64,000 nucleotides of DNA from Leptodontidium sp. MPI-SDFR-AT-0119 (taxonomy: Eukaryota; Ascomycota; Leotiomycetes; Helotiales; Leptodontidiaceae): NCBI GenBank assembly GCA_020726505.1, contig JAHLEZ010000021.1:434001-498000 (forward strand), written 5' to 3'. Positions 44,853 through 56,752 of the stretch are shown in pieces (positions within the stretch are counted from its first letter, which is position 1; each line of letters begins with the position of its first letter). A model generated the notes under the pieces. It did no database searches, was not told the DNA's origin, and was given only the letters and a program-made list of their open reading frames with translations. The translations under genes were made by a program, and so were the position numbers.

Positions 44853-45379
44853 GCCGTAGACTGCATAACTTGAGTGATGGGGATATCCGGGCTGGGAGTT
44901 GCTTCTGAGTGTGGGCGGGGGTGAGGAATGACATCCACGCCTATCATCGTACGAACAGTCCACTGGCCACATGCTCTCCAGCTGGGATCCGATTTTCTGC
45001 GATAAATTCGAAAAGTTGCCATAAATGAAGTATCTGAGAACATGCGTTTGCCTCTGTATGCCAGGATTAAGGGTAAGTAATCTTCAACCACAAACAGTCC
45101 GTAGTGAAGTAGCTTCAAGGAGCAGCCTGTGACGCGTCCCCATTCAGCCAAGCAGGAAATCAATGGTTTACCGTCGATATCTTGACCAGACCGACCCAAA
45201 TATATCACGGACAGACCTTGGGCGAGAGGTCTGATCCGGTCTCTCTCTGTGCCACCCCGCAGGTTTTCTTCTTTGGGATATTCCAGTGAGGCAACTGGAC
45301 TCCGAAGCTTAACCTTGACGCCCCGAGCTCTCATGGATGATGGATCTCTGTTCTTGTCTGCTTTCAACGAAGAACGCAC
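44849..45379 (-). CDS. weak hypothetical ORF
   Basis: A 176-codon uninterrupted frame. It is basic, with no recognised motif, and convergent with the small basic-protein gene. Composition is plausible in the middle (a stretch containing LSVIYLGRSGQDIDGKPLIS and GLFVVEDYLPLILAYRG) but nothing external supports it. Could be a chance open frame. Confidence 0.25.
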   Translation of the reverse strand: MRSSLKADKNRDPSSMRARGVKVKLRSPVASLEYPKEENLRGGTERDRIRPLAQGLSVIYLGRSGQDIDGKPLISCLAEWGRVTGCSLKLLHYGLFVVEDYLPLILAYRGKRMFSDTSFMATFRIYRRKSDPSWRACGQWTVRTMIGVDVIPHPRPHSEATPSPDIPITQVMQSTA

Positions 45380-46239
45380 ATTGGGTTGAATTTAAAACTG
45401 TAGAAGGTGCAAACGAGTCTGCAAGATCTTGATAGTGAAACGATAATTGCGTGATAAAATCGAGGCGGGCCAAATTCGTCTCCGGTCTACCGAAGACTAC
45501 TCAGGTAGTTACCCTTCGCTCTCTTACTATAATCATGAATGATAACCCGTTTAAAGTCTCTAAATAATTTCAGAACATTGAAATCACTGAAGGGCAAAGG
45601 TTGGAGCAAGCCTTGGGTTTGATCTTTCGAGCGAATTATATCGAGAGTAACCCCCTTCACTCACTGGACACGAATTTTGGCCGCATCGAATGAAAGTCGC
45701 GATGAGGCTAAATTGCTCCTCAGCTGTTCCATATTGGGCTATCCAAATTGGTATCGATGGAAACTGACCCTTAATAAGAATGTCTCCATAAAAGCAGCAA
45801 TGTGGCATCTGCTAAGTTTCCACTCTCAGCACTCTGTCAAGAGGATTGGGGTTTAAATATGCAGTGCATAAGAGCAGAGACAAAAAATAGCCAGCAAATT
45901 AAAAAACCATCATTCCCCAACAGGTTAGGAACATCGAAGGAAGGAATTCCCCGTTCTTACAGCAAAAGATTAAAATTAAAAATAAAGGCAAAAAACATAC
46001 AACAGTGGGTATTCGCTGGTGGTCACCCACCCAACTACTAATCCACCGATCTGAAGCTTGAGTTTGGCAGAGCGGACGGGATGCCCTTTTTTCTTCAGTC
46101 TATGGTCGTATGTGACAGCCAGACTCTTATTTGTATGTACAAATGAGAAAGTTAGGAGCAGAATTTGAAAAGCTTTTGTGTTGAGGAACTGAACTGACCT
46201 TCCCAGGCTTCAGATTGGGAGTGCGGTGGGGGAGGGGGA

Positions 46240-46252
46240 GGGGGGGGGGGGG
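46240..46252. repeat. G13 homopolymer run
   Basis: Thirteen consecutive G following a GGGGGAGGGGGAG lead. Confidence 0.85.
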
Positions 46253-46670
46253 ATTCTTCATCTTGAAATACCGTATCACTTCATGCCAGAGCCAGATGAA
46301 CAAATACCTCGCTCTAGCGACCTACAAAATTAAGGAAGGAAGGAGTTTACGTGAACTGTTCAAGAAACGGTTGTGCATGCATTGGGCCAGACTTCGCTTC
46401 AATCTCACCCTCGCTCAAGCGAGTCAACACGAGGAGGAATGACGAACCTATTCCAAAGAACTTATTCAAACAATCAGTTTCAAACCATTGTCCCCCAAAA
46501 AGTAGTTCATGGCTGAGACTACCATCAAAACAGGGAAACTCCAAAAAAAAAACGCTTATGGAGTGCAGATGCGAGAAAATAGAATTTTTTGTTGACATAA
46601 TGGAAATATCATACTTCCCCTGAACGCTTTCCCCTGACATGCAGACGCCGGCGTGGAAAAGTCTCTTCTA

Positions 46671-46710
46671 GCTTATGCAGGCTTATGCAGGCTTATGCAA
46701 GCTTATGCAC
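46671..46710. repeat. tandem repeat, 10-bp unit x4
   Basis: Four copies of GCTTATGCAG/A in a row, with a further TTATGCAGG variant at about 46732. Confidence 0.85.
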
Positions 46711-49233
46711 GGTGGCATACTGTAGGATGGATTTATGCAGGGTTGTGGCAGGTGCATTACTCCGGGCGAGATGTGCTGGAGAATGCCCACGCGTGCTGAG
46801 AAGTGCCGTCTTGGAAGATGGCTGGTATTTCTGGGGTTGGGGGGTTGGGGGGTTGGGGGGATCGACGATGGGATTTGTGAATCTCAGCGGGACATTAGTA
46901 TAGGAATTGTTTGTAGTGACATATCATATGAGATTCCATGTTGTTATCCTGATCAGCGTGATGTGGAAAGAAGGAAGTTTTTTGTGACTGACCTCCTTGC
47001 ACAGCGGGCTTTGACGGTTCCACGCAATTTTCTCACTTCGATCACTGCATCTGCGAGGTATTCTGTGGCGGCATGACAATTGCTCTCACTCAGCACCTTG
47101 GCAGGACGAGAACTCAAGACATCGGACGGCATTTGCTTTGAATGGTCTGGACTCTAGATTCTGAACTCTGAACTGCATGACTCTGCAGTCGGTAGGATAA
47201 TTGGCGAATCAAGTGGACCTCGAGGTAAGCAAGTCTCTTCACCTCGATTTCTTCACATGCCCCTGAGCGACGAGATAAAATCTTGGAAGTTGACAAACTT
47301 GACATAAAGATGGATTTCCAAGTTGGCGGTACCCATCAATAATAGGTACGCTGATGGCTTGGCTTTGGGATTTCTACAAACTTGACGCATGAGGCTGAAG
47401 GCATTCCCGTATCAACCAACCTTTGCTTGGTGGACAATGTGAATGTTTCATTGACTTAATTTGTGATAAGATTCGAGACTATTGCTTTCTGGCGAGGTTT
47501 GTCTCGGTGAGTCTCTGGGGTTGATATTGAGTTGTCGTATCAATTTAGGCAATACGGAAATGTCTCATGTTCCCCTTGAGCCTCAACTGATGTTAACATC
47601 ATGTCACCTCGCTTCGGGTATTGGTAGCCCCACGAGAGAAGTGCCGTTGCGATAAGTTGCTCTGTTGAACAGCCAGAACCGTAGATTCGGGAGCCGGAGT
47701 CCGCTTTCGTCAGCTTGAGGAGATCGCAATTTCCCAGACTTCCAAACTTGAGTCGATGATGCTTGATTCCTGGGATGGCTCCCAGTTTGTTACGAAGTTT
47801 GTTGACTTCACCATGGAGACAGTCGGCAGAGACGGAAGACCGGATGGGGGAAGAATGATCTCCTCGTATCCTCTCTTGAGCAGTGGGGCATTGCATCCCA
47901 GTCTCTTCTCACCAGCGCCAACCCGGGAACTGCGTCCAATGACAGAAGTCTTGAAGTCTTAGTGAGGGGCAATTGACAGTCGATGGGACAGCGGCGGGCT
48001 TGGCTTTTGGCTGGTGGATGGATCGCAGATATGATCGTGCGCACCATGCCACATCTCACCTGTTGCACCTCAACTCGTGAGCACATCTCAATAATCGCCT
48101 AGTTGACTGACCACCTCAAATGCTCTCATGCACCTGCATATTAGTATCCTAATGCAAATCGCACAAGCTGCATATCGACTAGAAATCACACTGTTGACTA
48201 GACGACTGGCCACAAAAGTGGAGGCTGCAAAACCCTCCAACCGACCACTTGATCTTCCCTGCTCCTGTCGAGTCTTCGAACGGCTCCTATCACGAAACTC
48301 GCGGTCGTCTGATAGCGGGTGATAGTCAGGAACTCCCGCATTTTGAGAGGCTCAAGACTCAAGCCTCAAGGCTCGACGGTTGAGGAGAAGTGTCGGTAGG
48401 GCATGCCACAACCAGGGGGCTGGTGACGATCAGTCAAACCACTTTGAGTAATGGCTCTCGTATGTGTGGGTGGGTGCACTCAGCACTGAAGCCTAAATTT
48501 ACATTACTCCGTACAATCGTTGCTGGGGAGGCTGACCACGCCGTCTCTATTCATTAACTCGATGGGGGTGCAGAAAGTCAACACACACACCACCTGGAGA
48601 GAGCTGCAGAGCCACCAGCCACTAGGCTTTCGGCGTGATATTGTTCGCACGGTTGTCGGCTTGATGATGAGAATAGCAACAGGCAGGCCCCACCCAGCCC
48701 AAAAGAAGGCTAGGTAAGGCGAAGAGAAAGACAGGAAAGTTTTCTCCATCCTCGCTCCTCGATGACGATGATGCGCGGGAAAGGTGGGCTGGGGTGGGTT
48801 GGAGTGGGTTATAGTGGGGTGGGATGTTTGCTTGGCCGAGTGAGGTTTGGAGCAAGCAAGCAAACAAAGGACTTGTTGGCCCAGCAAGGCAAGGCTGTAG
48901 GCGAAATGCAAGTACTCCCGATCCACCTTCACGATTCTGCTGATTTCCATCCTTCGTATTGAATATTGGTAGCTACTACGGAGTATGGATCTCTGGATCA
49001 CTTCGATTGATATTCTCCACCCTGATTGGCCTTGATATCTTGCAGCAAGCTTCACGAGGGTGGAGTTTGACTTCCAAGATATCCGTCCCCCTCTCCTCCA
49101 CTTGATAAAGCGGGACTTTCTCCGGGCTCTCCTGACTTGCAACTAACTGCCTTGCTCACTTGCAGCTACTTGGCTTCCCCCAGCTACTTCGGGACTGCGG
49201 CGAGGCTAAAAGTGAGTGAGGCTACGAGCGAGC

Positions 49234-49270
49234 AAGTGAGTAAGTGAGTGAGTGAGTGAGTGAGTGAATG
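49234..49270. repeat. GAGT-type microsatellite
   Basis: AGTG units repeated about nine times with one interruption. Confidence 0.85.
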
Positions 49271-49482
49271 CCTGCACAGCAAATTGCATGGCTGGTCGTT
49301 CCTGCCTCTTCCATTCGTTGCCTCAACCTACCCACTTCCATTCACCTCCCTCTGAACTCAAGTCCCGTCCGTACCAATTCGAGATCCACCACTCGTTCCT
49401 GCCCTGTCCTGCCCTGTCTTAACCTTCCTCGCTTGCTCTTTCTTGCATGCAGGTGCAGAGCACATAAATCTCCCACATCCCC

Positions 49483-49522
49483 AAACTTTTCTTCCCCTTT
49501 CTTTCTTTCTTCCTTCCATCAA
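49483..49522 (+). promoter_or_regulatory. CT-rich leader of the cell-wall gene
   Basis: A pyrimidine tract with TTTCTTTCTT repeats lies about 150-190 bp ahead of the start codon. CT-rich tracts just upstream of transcription starts mark strongly expressed genes in filamentous fungi. Confidence 0.45.
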
Positions 49523-49674
49523 CACCATCAACTCACTCACTTTCGTTCATCCAAGCGCATCTGTCTGTCTGTACCCGTACATCTCCAGTCTTCAAGACCT
49601 CATCAACAACCAACCCACTCTCGTTACTGCAAGTACCTTACAGTCGTTCGATCAACCAAACTCAACCCATCAAA

Positions 49675-50686
49675 ATGAAGTCCGTTCAGTCTCTCGCCGT
49701 CCTCGGCTTCGTCGCTGCCGCCCAGGCTTCTTATGGATCTGGATGGAATACTACCTCCTCCGCCGACCCAGTCGTCTACACCACTGTGACCACCGATATC
49801 TATACGACTTACTGCCCCGAGGCCACTACGTTCACTCAAGGTGAGAGGCTGTCCTGCTCGTTGAAGCCGCTCGAACCCTATACTAACGTATCATCCAGGC
49901 ACCAAGACATATACCGCAACCGCATCAGAGACTCTCACAATCACTGACTGCCCTTGCACCTACTCCCACCCAGTCAAGCCAACATACACCCCAGCACCCA
50001 CCCCATCCACCTATGTTGCTCCTCCTCCACCAACCTACAACGCAACCTACACTCCAGTCTGGGTCACCACCACAGAGATCGTCAAGACCTACACTACCTA
50101 CTGTAGGACTCGCCCAACGCTGTTCAAAGAAATTTGCTAACGTTCACAAGGCCCTGTCCCAACCACTGTAGTTCAAGGAAACCACACCTACACGGTCACT
50201 GAGGCGACCACCTTGACAATTACCAACTGCCCATGCACGGCCACCAACACCTACCCAGGCACAACGACCACAATCACCATTGGCACCACCACGACCTACT
50301 GTAAGTGTGCCACTCTTCTTTGTACAGGATTCTGTTGACACCGTGAAGGCCCGGTCCCAACCACAATCACTACTGGAGGCTCTACCTACCCAGTTACTGC
50401 CCCAGGCACTGTCACAATCCCAATCTGCTCGACAACAGTTGTGCCAATCATCAGCTACCCAGTCACCACACCTGAGGTTCCAGCTACCACTCCAGTGGTC
50501 CCAACCTACCCAGTTACTACTCCAGTTGCACCATACCCAACTGCCTCCATCGAAACCAGCGGATACGCATCAGGAACCATCTCAGCCACCCCATCAGGAC
50601 CAACTCAGATCGAGTCCAACGGCGCTGGTGTGCGCCAAGTTGGCCTCGGTGCTATGGTTGCCGGTCTCATCGCCATGGTCATCTAA
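49675..50686 (+). CDS. GPI-anchored cell-wall protein, CCG-6-like
   Basis: Exons 49675-49840, 49899-50102, 50151-50300 and 50349-50686 encode 285 residues. Signal peptide MKSVQSLAVLGFVAAAQA; then three related modules of the form TTYCP...YT(V)T...LTITxCPCT, a Ser/Thr/Pro-rich stalk and a hydrophobic tail (GLGAMVAGLIAMVI) of GPI type. The repeated Thr-rich YCP/CPCT pattern is that of clock-controlled protein 6 and related abundant wall glycoproteins. All three introns are phase 1, and the last two interrupt the TGC codon of TTYC-PVP at the same place in successive modules, so the exon is the repeating unit. Function is structural, probably heavily O-mannosylated. A long CT-rich leader fits high expression. 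Confidence 0.9.
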
Positions 50687-51628
50687 ACGCCTTTTCTACA
50701 TTTTCTTCCTCGCAGGCCTAATGATTTAATGGACGGACGGTTTTAGAAGTGTGGGAGGAGTATACAGGGACATTCATTTGGCGGCATCGATACTGCTTCG
50801 GGAAGATCACATAGATCAGGACATTTTGGAAGAGAGCTCTCAACACATTTGCACATGAGTGGCTCAATAGATTCAATTCTCACGTACATAGATTTCGGAA
50901 CTTTGCTTGTAGGACCATGCATATCCCTTGGCTCGAGGAGCTCAAGAAGAGAAACAGAAGATCCATAATAATACAAAAAGTCTAATTCATCTCATCCACT
51001 TCCAACTTTTTTTTCTTTCGCTTTTCGCTGACTCCATCGTGCATATATTGAAAATGTGCATATTCTCAAGACTACCTACTGTACCTCGGACGCATCCAAG
51101 TGGATCTGTCGTTGATCTGTGTGGCTGCACTCTTATCTTGGAGCTCGTATCGACCTGCAGGGTGGGGTGAGGAGTTGAGCCGTTGCTGTTGGAAGGCCAA
51201 CCATGGTGCAGCAAGCGCTGCGCTGCTTACGATCTCGTCTGATCTTATTGTTGGCTGATTCACCAGTATGCGTCGGAAATCATGGTATAGTCATGCACGC
51301 GTGTACGGTGTACTTTTATTTCTCGCAATTTTTCCACGGACTATCGTTGAGGTCGTTCTAGGTTTTGAAGGGGGTGGTTGGATGGGTGAGTGGGTGGAGG
51401 GGATGGACGGGATAGGATGGGGGGGAAAGAGGAGAGAGAGGTGGGAAGGAGGAAATGGAATGGAATGCTTGTTTGATGAAATTGAGTTGAGTTGAGTTGA
51501 GTTGGGGGCGGACTCACTGGGTTGCAGTGAGTGAGATGAGGTTGTTGAGGCGGGTAGGGCAGAGCTTGGGGGAGCTTGGGGCGCGGAATGGTCGAGGGGG
51601 GGGGGGGGTTGGGGCTCTGGGGGTTGTA
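50687..51628. other. intergenic, low-complexity G-rich patch
   Basis: Includes GAGTTGAGTT repeats near 51484-51503 and a G13 run at 51596-51608. The 133-codon Pro/Ser frame on the minus strand here is the shadow of this low complexity. No gene supported. Confidence 0.45.
51596..51608. repeat. G13 homopolymer run
   Basis: Thirteen consecutive G, 20 bases outside the inverted-repeat element that follows. Confidence 0.85.
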
Positions 51629-51846
51629 GCCACAGATTTCCGAACCCCGGCTTTTGTGGAAAGTTAAATAATTTGTGTAGTAAACAAACCAAAAAGGCTG
51701 ATATAAAGTTTAATGAGGCTTTTGAAGGCGGAAGAAGTAAATAATTATCTGATCAAATCAAACGATTTGTATACTAAAACTATTTAGTCTCTGAGCAACA
51801 GAATAGCAACGGGCACAAAACCCCTGAGGGTTCGGAAATCTGTGGC
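51629..51846. mobile_element. 218-bp inverted-repeat element (MITE-like)
   Basis: GCCACAGATTTCCGAACCC at 51629-51647 is perfectly repeated in inverted orientation at 51828-51846. The 180-bp interior is TA-rich and non-coding. Flanking bases do not give a clear target duplication (possibly TA-like), so the superfamily is undetermined; the ends differ from those at 12249 and 13063. A perfect 19-bp match at this spacing is not expected by chance. Confidence 0.7.
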
Positions 51847-53926
51847 CACCCTTTTTAAGTGAGAGAGAGACATGAGGGGGAGTAAAGCCATGTGTGTGAT
51901 GGAGGTAAGTAAAGAATTTACAAGTAAGTTGCTAACTAGCTGGCTCTTGGATGTGGGAGTTGGATTCTGATGGTATTACATCTTTCCCTGGTGGAAGCTG
52001 TGCGCTGTTTCCTGTGATATCAGCTGGTTTCTGGGCTGGGCATTTGGATTATGGCTGGGGGAAAAAGACGATGACCGTGTTTTCATTGAGTGAGTAAATT
52101 CATGAGCTTGTTGTGATTTGGATGAGAAAGTCTCCTGGATTGAGGACCAGAAGACAAACTGAGACCGCGTTTGGACGATCGATAATGAATGATAATTAAG
52201 ATAATACGGACGTCTTGAATGTCCTGACCCGATTGGAAATTTGTAGAAGCTAGTCAGATACGTGAAGCTCGGCTTGATGGCTTTTAAAGGAAGGGATTTG
52301 TAGGGAAGAAAATAAGTTTCCTCCTCAAGGATATTCCTGTTTTCGTCGCCATTCAGATGTACTTGATGTGTTTGATGTGGTACTGCATCCAGCTTAAGCG
52401 ACGACTTTGGGTCAGCGAAGCGATGTTTATGTACCTCGGCAGTGAATTGATTTATGGTTAATGACTTTGCTTTGCTATTGAGCGAATCGAGGTGAGGTTG
52501 ATAAAAGTTATGTGAAGTATCCCTGTGTAAGCGCGCCCCCTTTCTCGTAGCGAGCGTTTTCAGCATATCGGTTTGAGCCTACGCAATATGATATTGTATG
52601 ACCTGGCAGAAGGCGAGATCTCTTCAACTATTTCATTGAGCCGGGTTCATTACTCTGTACATGGAATTGATGGAAACGGTGCAGTTTAACAAAGCTCTTG
52701 TTGATTGGATTGGTTCATTGCGGGTACATGAAACTCAGCCTTGATATCGTCGAGCGAGACTTATCTCATTGTGATTGTATTTGGAATTAGCAGCTACCGA
52801 CCTCCTACTTAGTGATTATTGATGATCGGATTACTGTAGGTTGGATGAGAGCGTTGATGTAGCATTCGTTTGCGAGAGTTCCAAGTCGAACTTTAGAAAT
52901 CCGTCATCGCCGTTCAAACGCTCTGAATATCGGATTCTTGGTTGCTTCGAAACGGTTATCGGATTACAAAAACATGTCCCTGGCTATCGGCACTTCGGCA
53001 GGCAAGGAAATCGAAACAGAAGTTTTTTTCGTTTGAGAAGGTCATGTCTCTGAAGGTTTTTTGGTTAGAGCGAGGATCAAAACTTGAGATTGAGATTCTA
53101 TCCCGCCAAGTACTCCTCCGCAGAAGAGTACCCTTGAGATGTTTGTTGTAGTACCCTTGAGATGCTTGTTGTAGTTCTATTTTGAGTAGCAGTGGAGAGG
53201 TACCAGTTGTGGGATATGAAATTGGGCACCTTTTAGCATCGATTTCTATCCCCGTGTGTGTTGTAATCGTACGGTTCCTCTATTCTGCGAGGATATTCGG
53301 ATAAAGCGCTGGGTTTCATAGTGATGATGAAAGACGGCGGGAATGCCGGCTACGATTTTGATTTTGATTTTGATTTTGATTTCAATTCGATTGAAGGTGA
53401 GAAAGAGGGGTGATCATAGCAACCGGAGAGTCTATCTTGGCAGCTTTGTTGGATCAAAGGGGAGAGAATTAATATGGCCAGCGCTCAAGAAATACGATCG
53501 TAAGCCACCCAAACCTCTAACAAGTTGGAGATGATCAACTGTCGTGCTCCAATCAAGCAAGTCGGAGCCCAATGATGCATTTATTCCTATGCTAGACCAC
53601 TTTGACTATGTTTGTGGACTCGTCCAGCTTGCTAAACAGACTTTGGGCTCGCCATCAGATTTTCCTCACGAGGAAGCTACGCATAGGACTTCTGACGAAT
53701 TGTGGTAGCCTTCTTCCTTTAGGAGAAGTAATATCTTGCATATTTTACTATGGTATGGTATTAGCAAGGGTAACCGCCAACCCTGCCGTCATACCTATCT
53801 ATCTATGTGGACGTGAGGAACAGGCCATTTGATGTTTTCGTCTTACTAACTCACTTTCCAAGTGACGATCACTCGTGATCCACAACACGTCCTTTTCCAC
53901 AGATGTTCTTTTCATGGCGTTTGACG
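51847..53926. other. intergenic, no supported gene
   Basis: A 196-codon minus-strand frame at 51976-52566 is Ser/His/Gln-rich with no motif and is not called. A short GATTTT microsatellite lies at 53354-53383. Otherwise nothing recognised over 2 kb. Confidence 0.4.
53354..53383. repeat. GATTTT microsatellite, about five units
   Basis: Five consecutive 6-bp units, the last ending in C. Confidence 0.85.
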
Positions 53927-56228
53927 TCAAAGAGAACCTGCGACCTGAAGCTGCAGTTTTGTGGATGTTTCAAACCGGCAGAATTTTGCATGACCCGCCT
54001 GTGATCTGTAATGGCCATCACAGGACCCCTTATGGTTGCCGATAGGGAACCCTTTTCCGAAGGAGAGTCCACATTCTCCAATGTCGCAGACCTCCAGGTC
54101 TTCTCTTCGCGTCAAATTTTTGGGGCTGATAGAATGGCGGAGGTCTTCGCTTGACTCATCATTGCCAGTTTCAGTCGGAGCACTGCTAGCTCTCGTAGCT
54201 CTAGTCCAATAGCTAGACCCTGACGCTGCCATCTTGGGTTGGTTACCTTTGAATTCGTAGTCGTTTTTGCTGTCACTACAATTGAGTTGTGGTGCGGGTA
54301 TGGCCGGTCGACCAACAACTACTGGCTCGTCTCTGCTACGAGCCGAGGATCCTTGAGGAGCATTCGGAGCAGGCTGACCCATGTCTGAATACGTCTTTGA
54401 AGGCCCCAAGGTTTGAGTGGAATCCTTTATCTGCGAATACATAGAGCCTACTCCAAGCCATGCTGCCGAAGAAGGTATCTCTTTTCCTGTCACGTTCTCG
54501 TATGGGCCTACACCCCTAAATTGCTCTTTGATAGGACATTGGATTCGTGCTCGCTCACCCCGTCCCCTTCCATTCGGAGCCATGTCTTCAGAAGTGTCGT
54601 AGACGATCTGTTGATGGGACTCGGTGTGCCTCAGCGTACTGCCACCAACCACAGACCATCCACCGTTCCCCTGAAAAGAGCCTTGCGACTGTCACGAAGG
54701 ACATCTTTGTGGCTGTCCTGGCCTCACGTATCAGCGATGCATTGTGCCGTAGAAGCCATACTTTGCATGGCTGAGTAGTCCCCTCCCATGGTCTGGGATC
54801 TCAGGCCTGCAGAACAGCACGAGAGCGAAGTACAAGGTTCGCGATGTGTGGGCTGCGAAGGACCTGGGAACTGTTCAGACTGGAATCACGGCCTATAATG
54901 CTATGCTGATTGTCCAGGGATAAGTTATGGTATCCGCCCAGTGATAGACCCATTGGTGTTTGACTCGGACCTTGCGAATATGTCGAAGGGAATCCGTTGG
55001 ACAAGGCCTGGTCCTGAACTTGTGCTTCGTACGATCTATAAGCCGCTTGCCCTCCTTGAAAGATTCCTCCCATGAGATTGGAGTAATCTCCGGCTGCAGC
55101 ATTGCCAAGCATGTACGGCGGGTAGTGCTCTCCATAACTGCCCGACAGCCCTTGCGCCGTATTGGGGTTGGCAGGATACTGATTTGGAGCCGGCGCGTTG
55201 TATATACCACCTGCTTGGCCTTCCAAAAGCTCTCCTCCTGCTTCCAGGTCTCCCACGGGAGGATTAGCCCGAATGGTCGATGAGAATTCTACGCTAGAGG
55301 CCCATCTTTGCGTTTGAGGAGTATTCAGATTGAAAGGATTTTGATTTCGAGATCGCATGCGCGGTTCATAATTTGCACCTGTGCTTGAATCGCAGCCGTA
55401 TTCGTAGAAATCAAATCTTGGTGGCGCCCAGAATGGTTCAGAAACAGAGCTTGGGTTTGATTGATATTTGCGTTCGAAGTATGCCCCATTGACGGATGTC
55501 CAATACCGTCCTGGAGTTGACCCATCTGCATTGACCATGGGAAATCGGCGGGCAAATCTTCGTCATTTCCAGCCATTGCAATTTGAGCCGTCGCGGGAAC
55601 GAGTAAATCAATGTTTGTTTGAAAGTATGAAGAATAAGTCGCTTTTGGATCATGTAGATACAGATCTGCCTCATGATGCTGAGAAAATGGGTGAAAAGGC
55701 GCAACTATACCCTGAGACACTGCTCCCTCTTTCTCCCATATATTGAGAACAAACGAGGGAAGGAGCCCCCCAAAAGAAAGTTAACATTCAAATGTTACTG
55801 ACGACTGTTCTGGAGATTAAAGGTCATCAATCTGCCGGTCGAGTTGAGTTCTCGAAATGCACACGTCTGGAGAGTATCATCGTCACAAGATCAATGCCTT
55901 GAGGCGGGATCTCAAATGGGGCACACTCACGACCCGCCACCACTTCTGTGTCTTGCTCTTCGGCGGCCATGATATGGGCTGTCCGTTGTACGAGTTTCTT
56001 CGAGGGATAAAGAGTCGAAGCAGATCTCTTGTAGGCTCGTTTGGGATTCCATTTAGTGTTGCTCTGCCCCTGCCATCGCAGCTGAACTTCGGTCCATTGT
56101 GCTCGAACTCGAGGGGAGCAATGTAAAAATTGTTGAAGCGGCTGGCGCGTAGACGGTTGACACCTTGTTTGTGGGTATTCTCCGGCCTTATTGGTGAAGT
56201 CTGGGCGAATGTTGTTCGTCTGATGCAA
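53927..56228 (-). CDS. unresolved multi-exon locus, possible transcription regulator
   Basis: Three protein-like minus-strand stretches lie in line: 56228-55950 (basic, RAQWTEVQLRWQGQSNTKWN), about 55720-54801 (Asn/Gln/Pro/Tyr-rich, like fungal activation regions) and 54652-53927 (Ser/Pro-rich, ending in a Cys/His-containing part). At the 3' end, HPQNCSF and VKRHEKNICGK appear in one frame and CDIGECGLSF in another, reminiscent of C2H2 fingers split by frame changes. GTGAGT at about 55928 could be a donor. I could not assemble one continuous model, so borders are approximate and the gene may be decayed. A zinc-finger regulator is a guess; the adjacent metabolic genes would be natural targets. 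Confidence 0.35.
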
Positions 56229-56752
56229 ATTGGAGGTGCTTGGCTGTATTCCTCGAGCGGCGTTAGCTAGGAATTATGCTGTTTGCTTGCTGCGAACCCA
56301 GCAGCTCCGAGGTCCTCAGCAAAGCGTCCAAATCCAGATCCACAACTTAGGCATTTGTACAATCCGCAAGAATACCAAAATGAGAACTTGGAGATTGTGT
56401 GATTTATTTTATTATAATCAAATAAAGCCTGAACGTCTCCATTGATGATGATCTATGGATCTGTCTATGTAAGCGCTGCAGCCCAGCGAGGCGTCAGCTG
56501 CAATGCAAAGTAGCTCACACCCCACCCCGCCCCTCTCTTTCCGACCTTCCTCTTTGGCGCGAGAGATCTTCCCGTACAGTAAGTGAGTAAGTAAGCCATA
56601 ATGTTCGACCAGCTTGCCTGGGTAGATGCAGCTCATCACCCCGAATTTATCGTCGAGAAATATCCTGTCTACTCAACCCTGCTCCATTTCGAGCCACACA
56701 CACGATTTGATCATTTCCTGGCTTCTCTTGACTTCCTCAATCCTCGCTCGAT

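Larger units (their letters stand above)
45380..49674. other. 4.3-kb gene-poor region
   Basis: No convincing gene on either strand. Open frames here are short or have low-complexity, non-protein composition, including the 212-codon minus-strand frame at 48504-49142. The region holds a G13 run, a small tandem repeat, a GAGT microsatellite and the CT-rich leader of the next gene, listed separately. It may act as a long regulatory region or hold non-coding transcripts that cannot be seen from sequence. Confidence 0.45.

Noticed and set aside
48504..49142. 212-codon minus-strand open frame
   Set aside because: Low-complexity composition with no motif; lies in promoter-like DNA.
51291..51692. 133-codon Pro/Ser-rich frame
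   Set aside because: Shadow of G-rich low-complexity DNA, running into the inverted-repeat element.
51976..52566. 196-codon Ser/His/Gln-rich frame
   Set aside because: No recognisable motif, no splice or promoter context; treated as chance.
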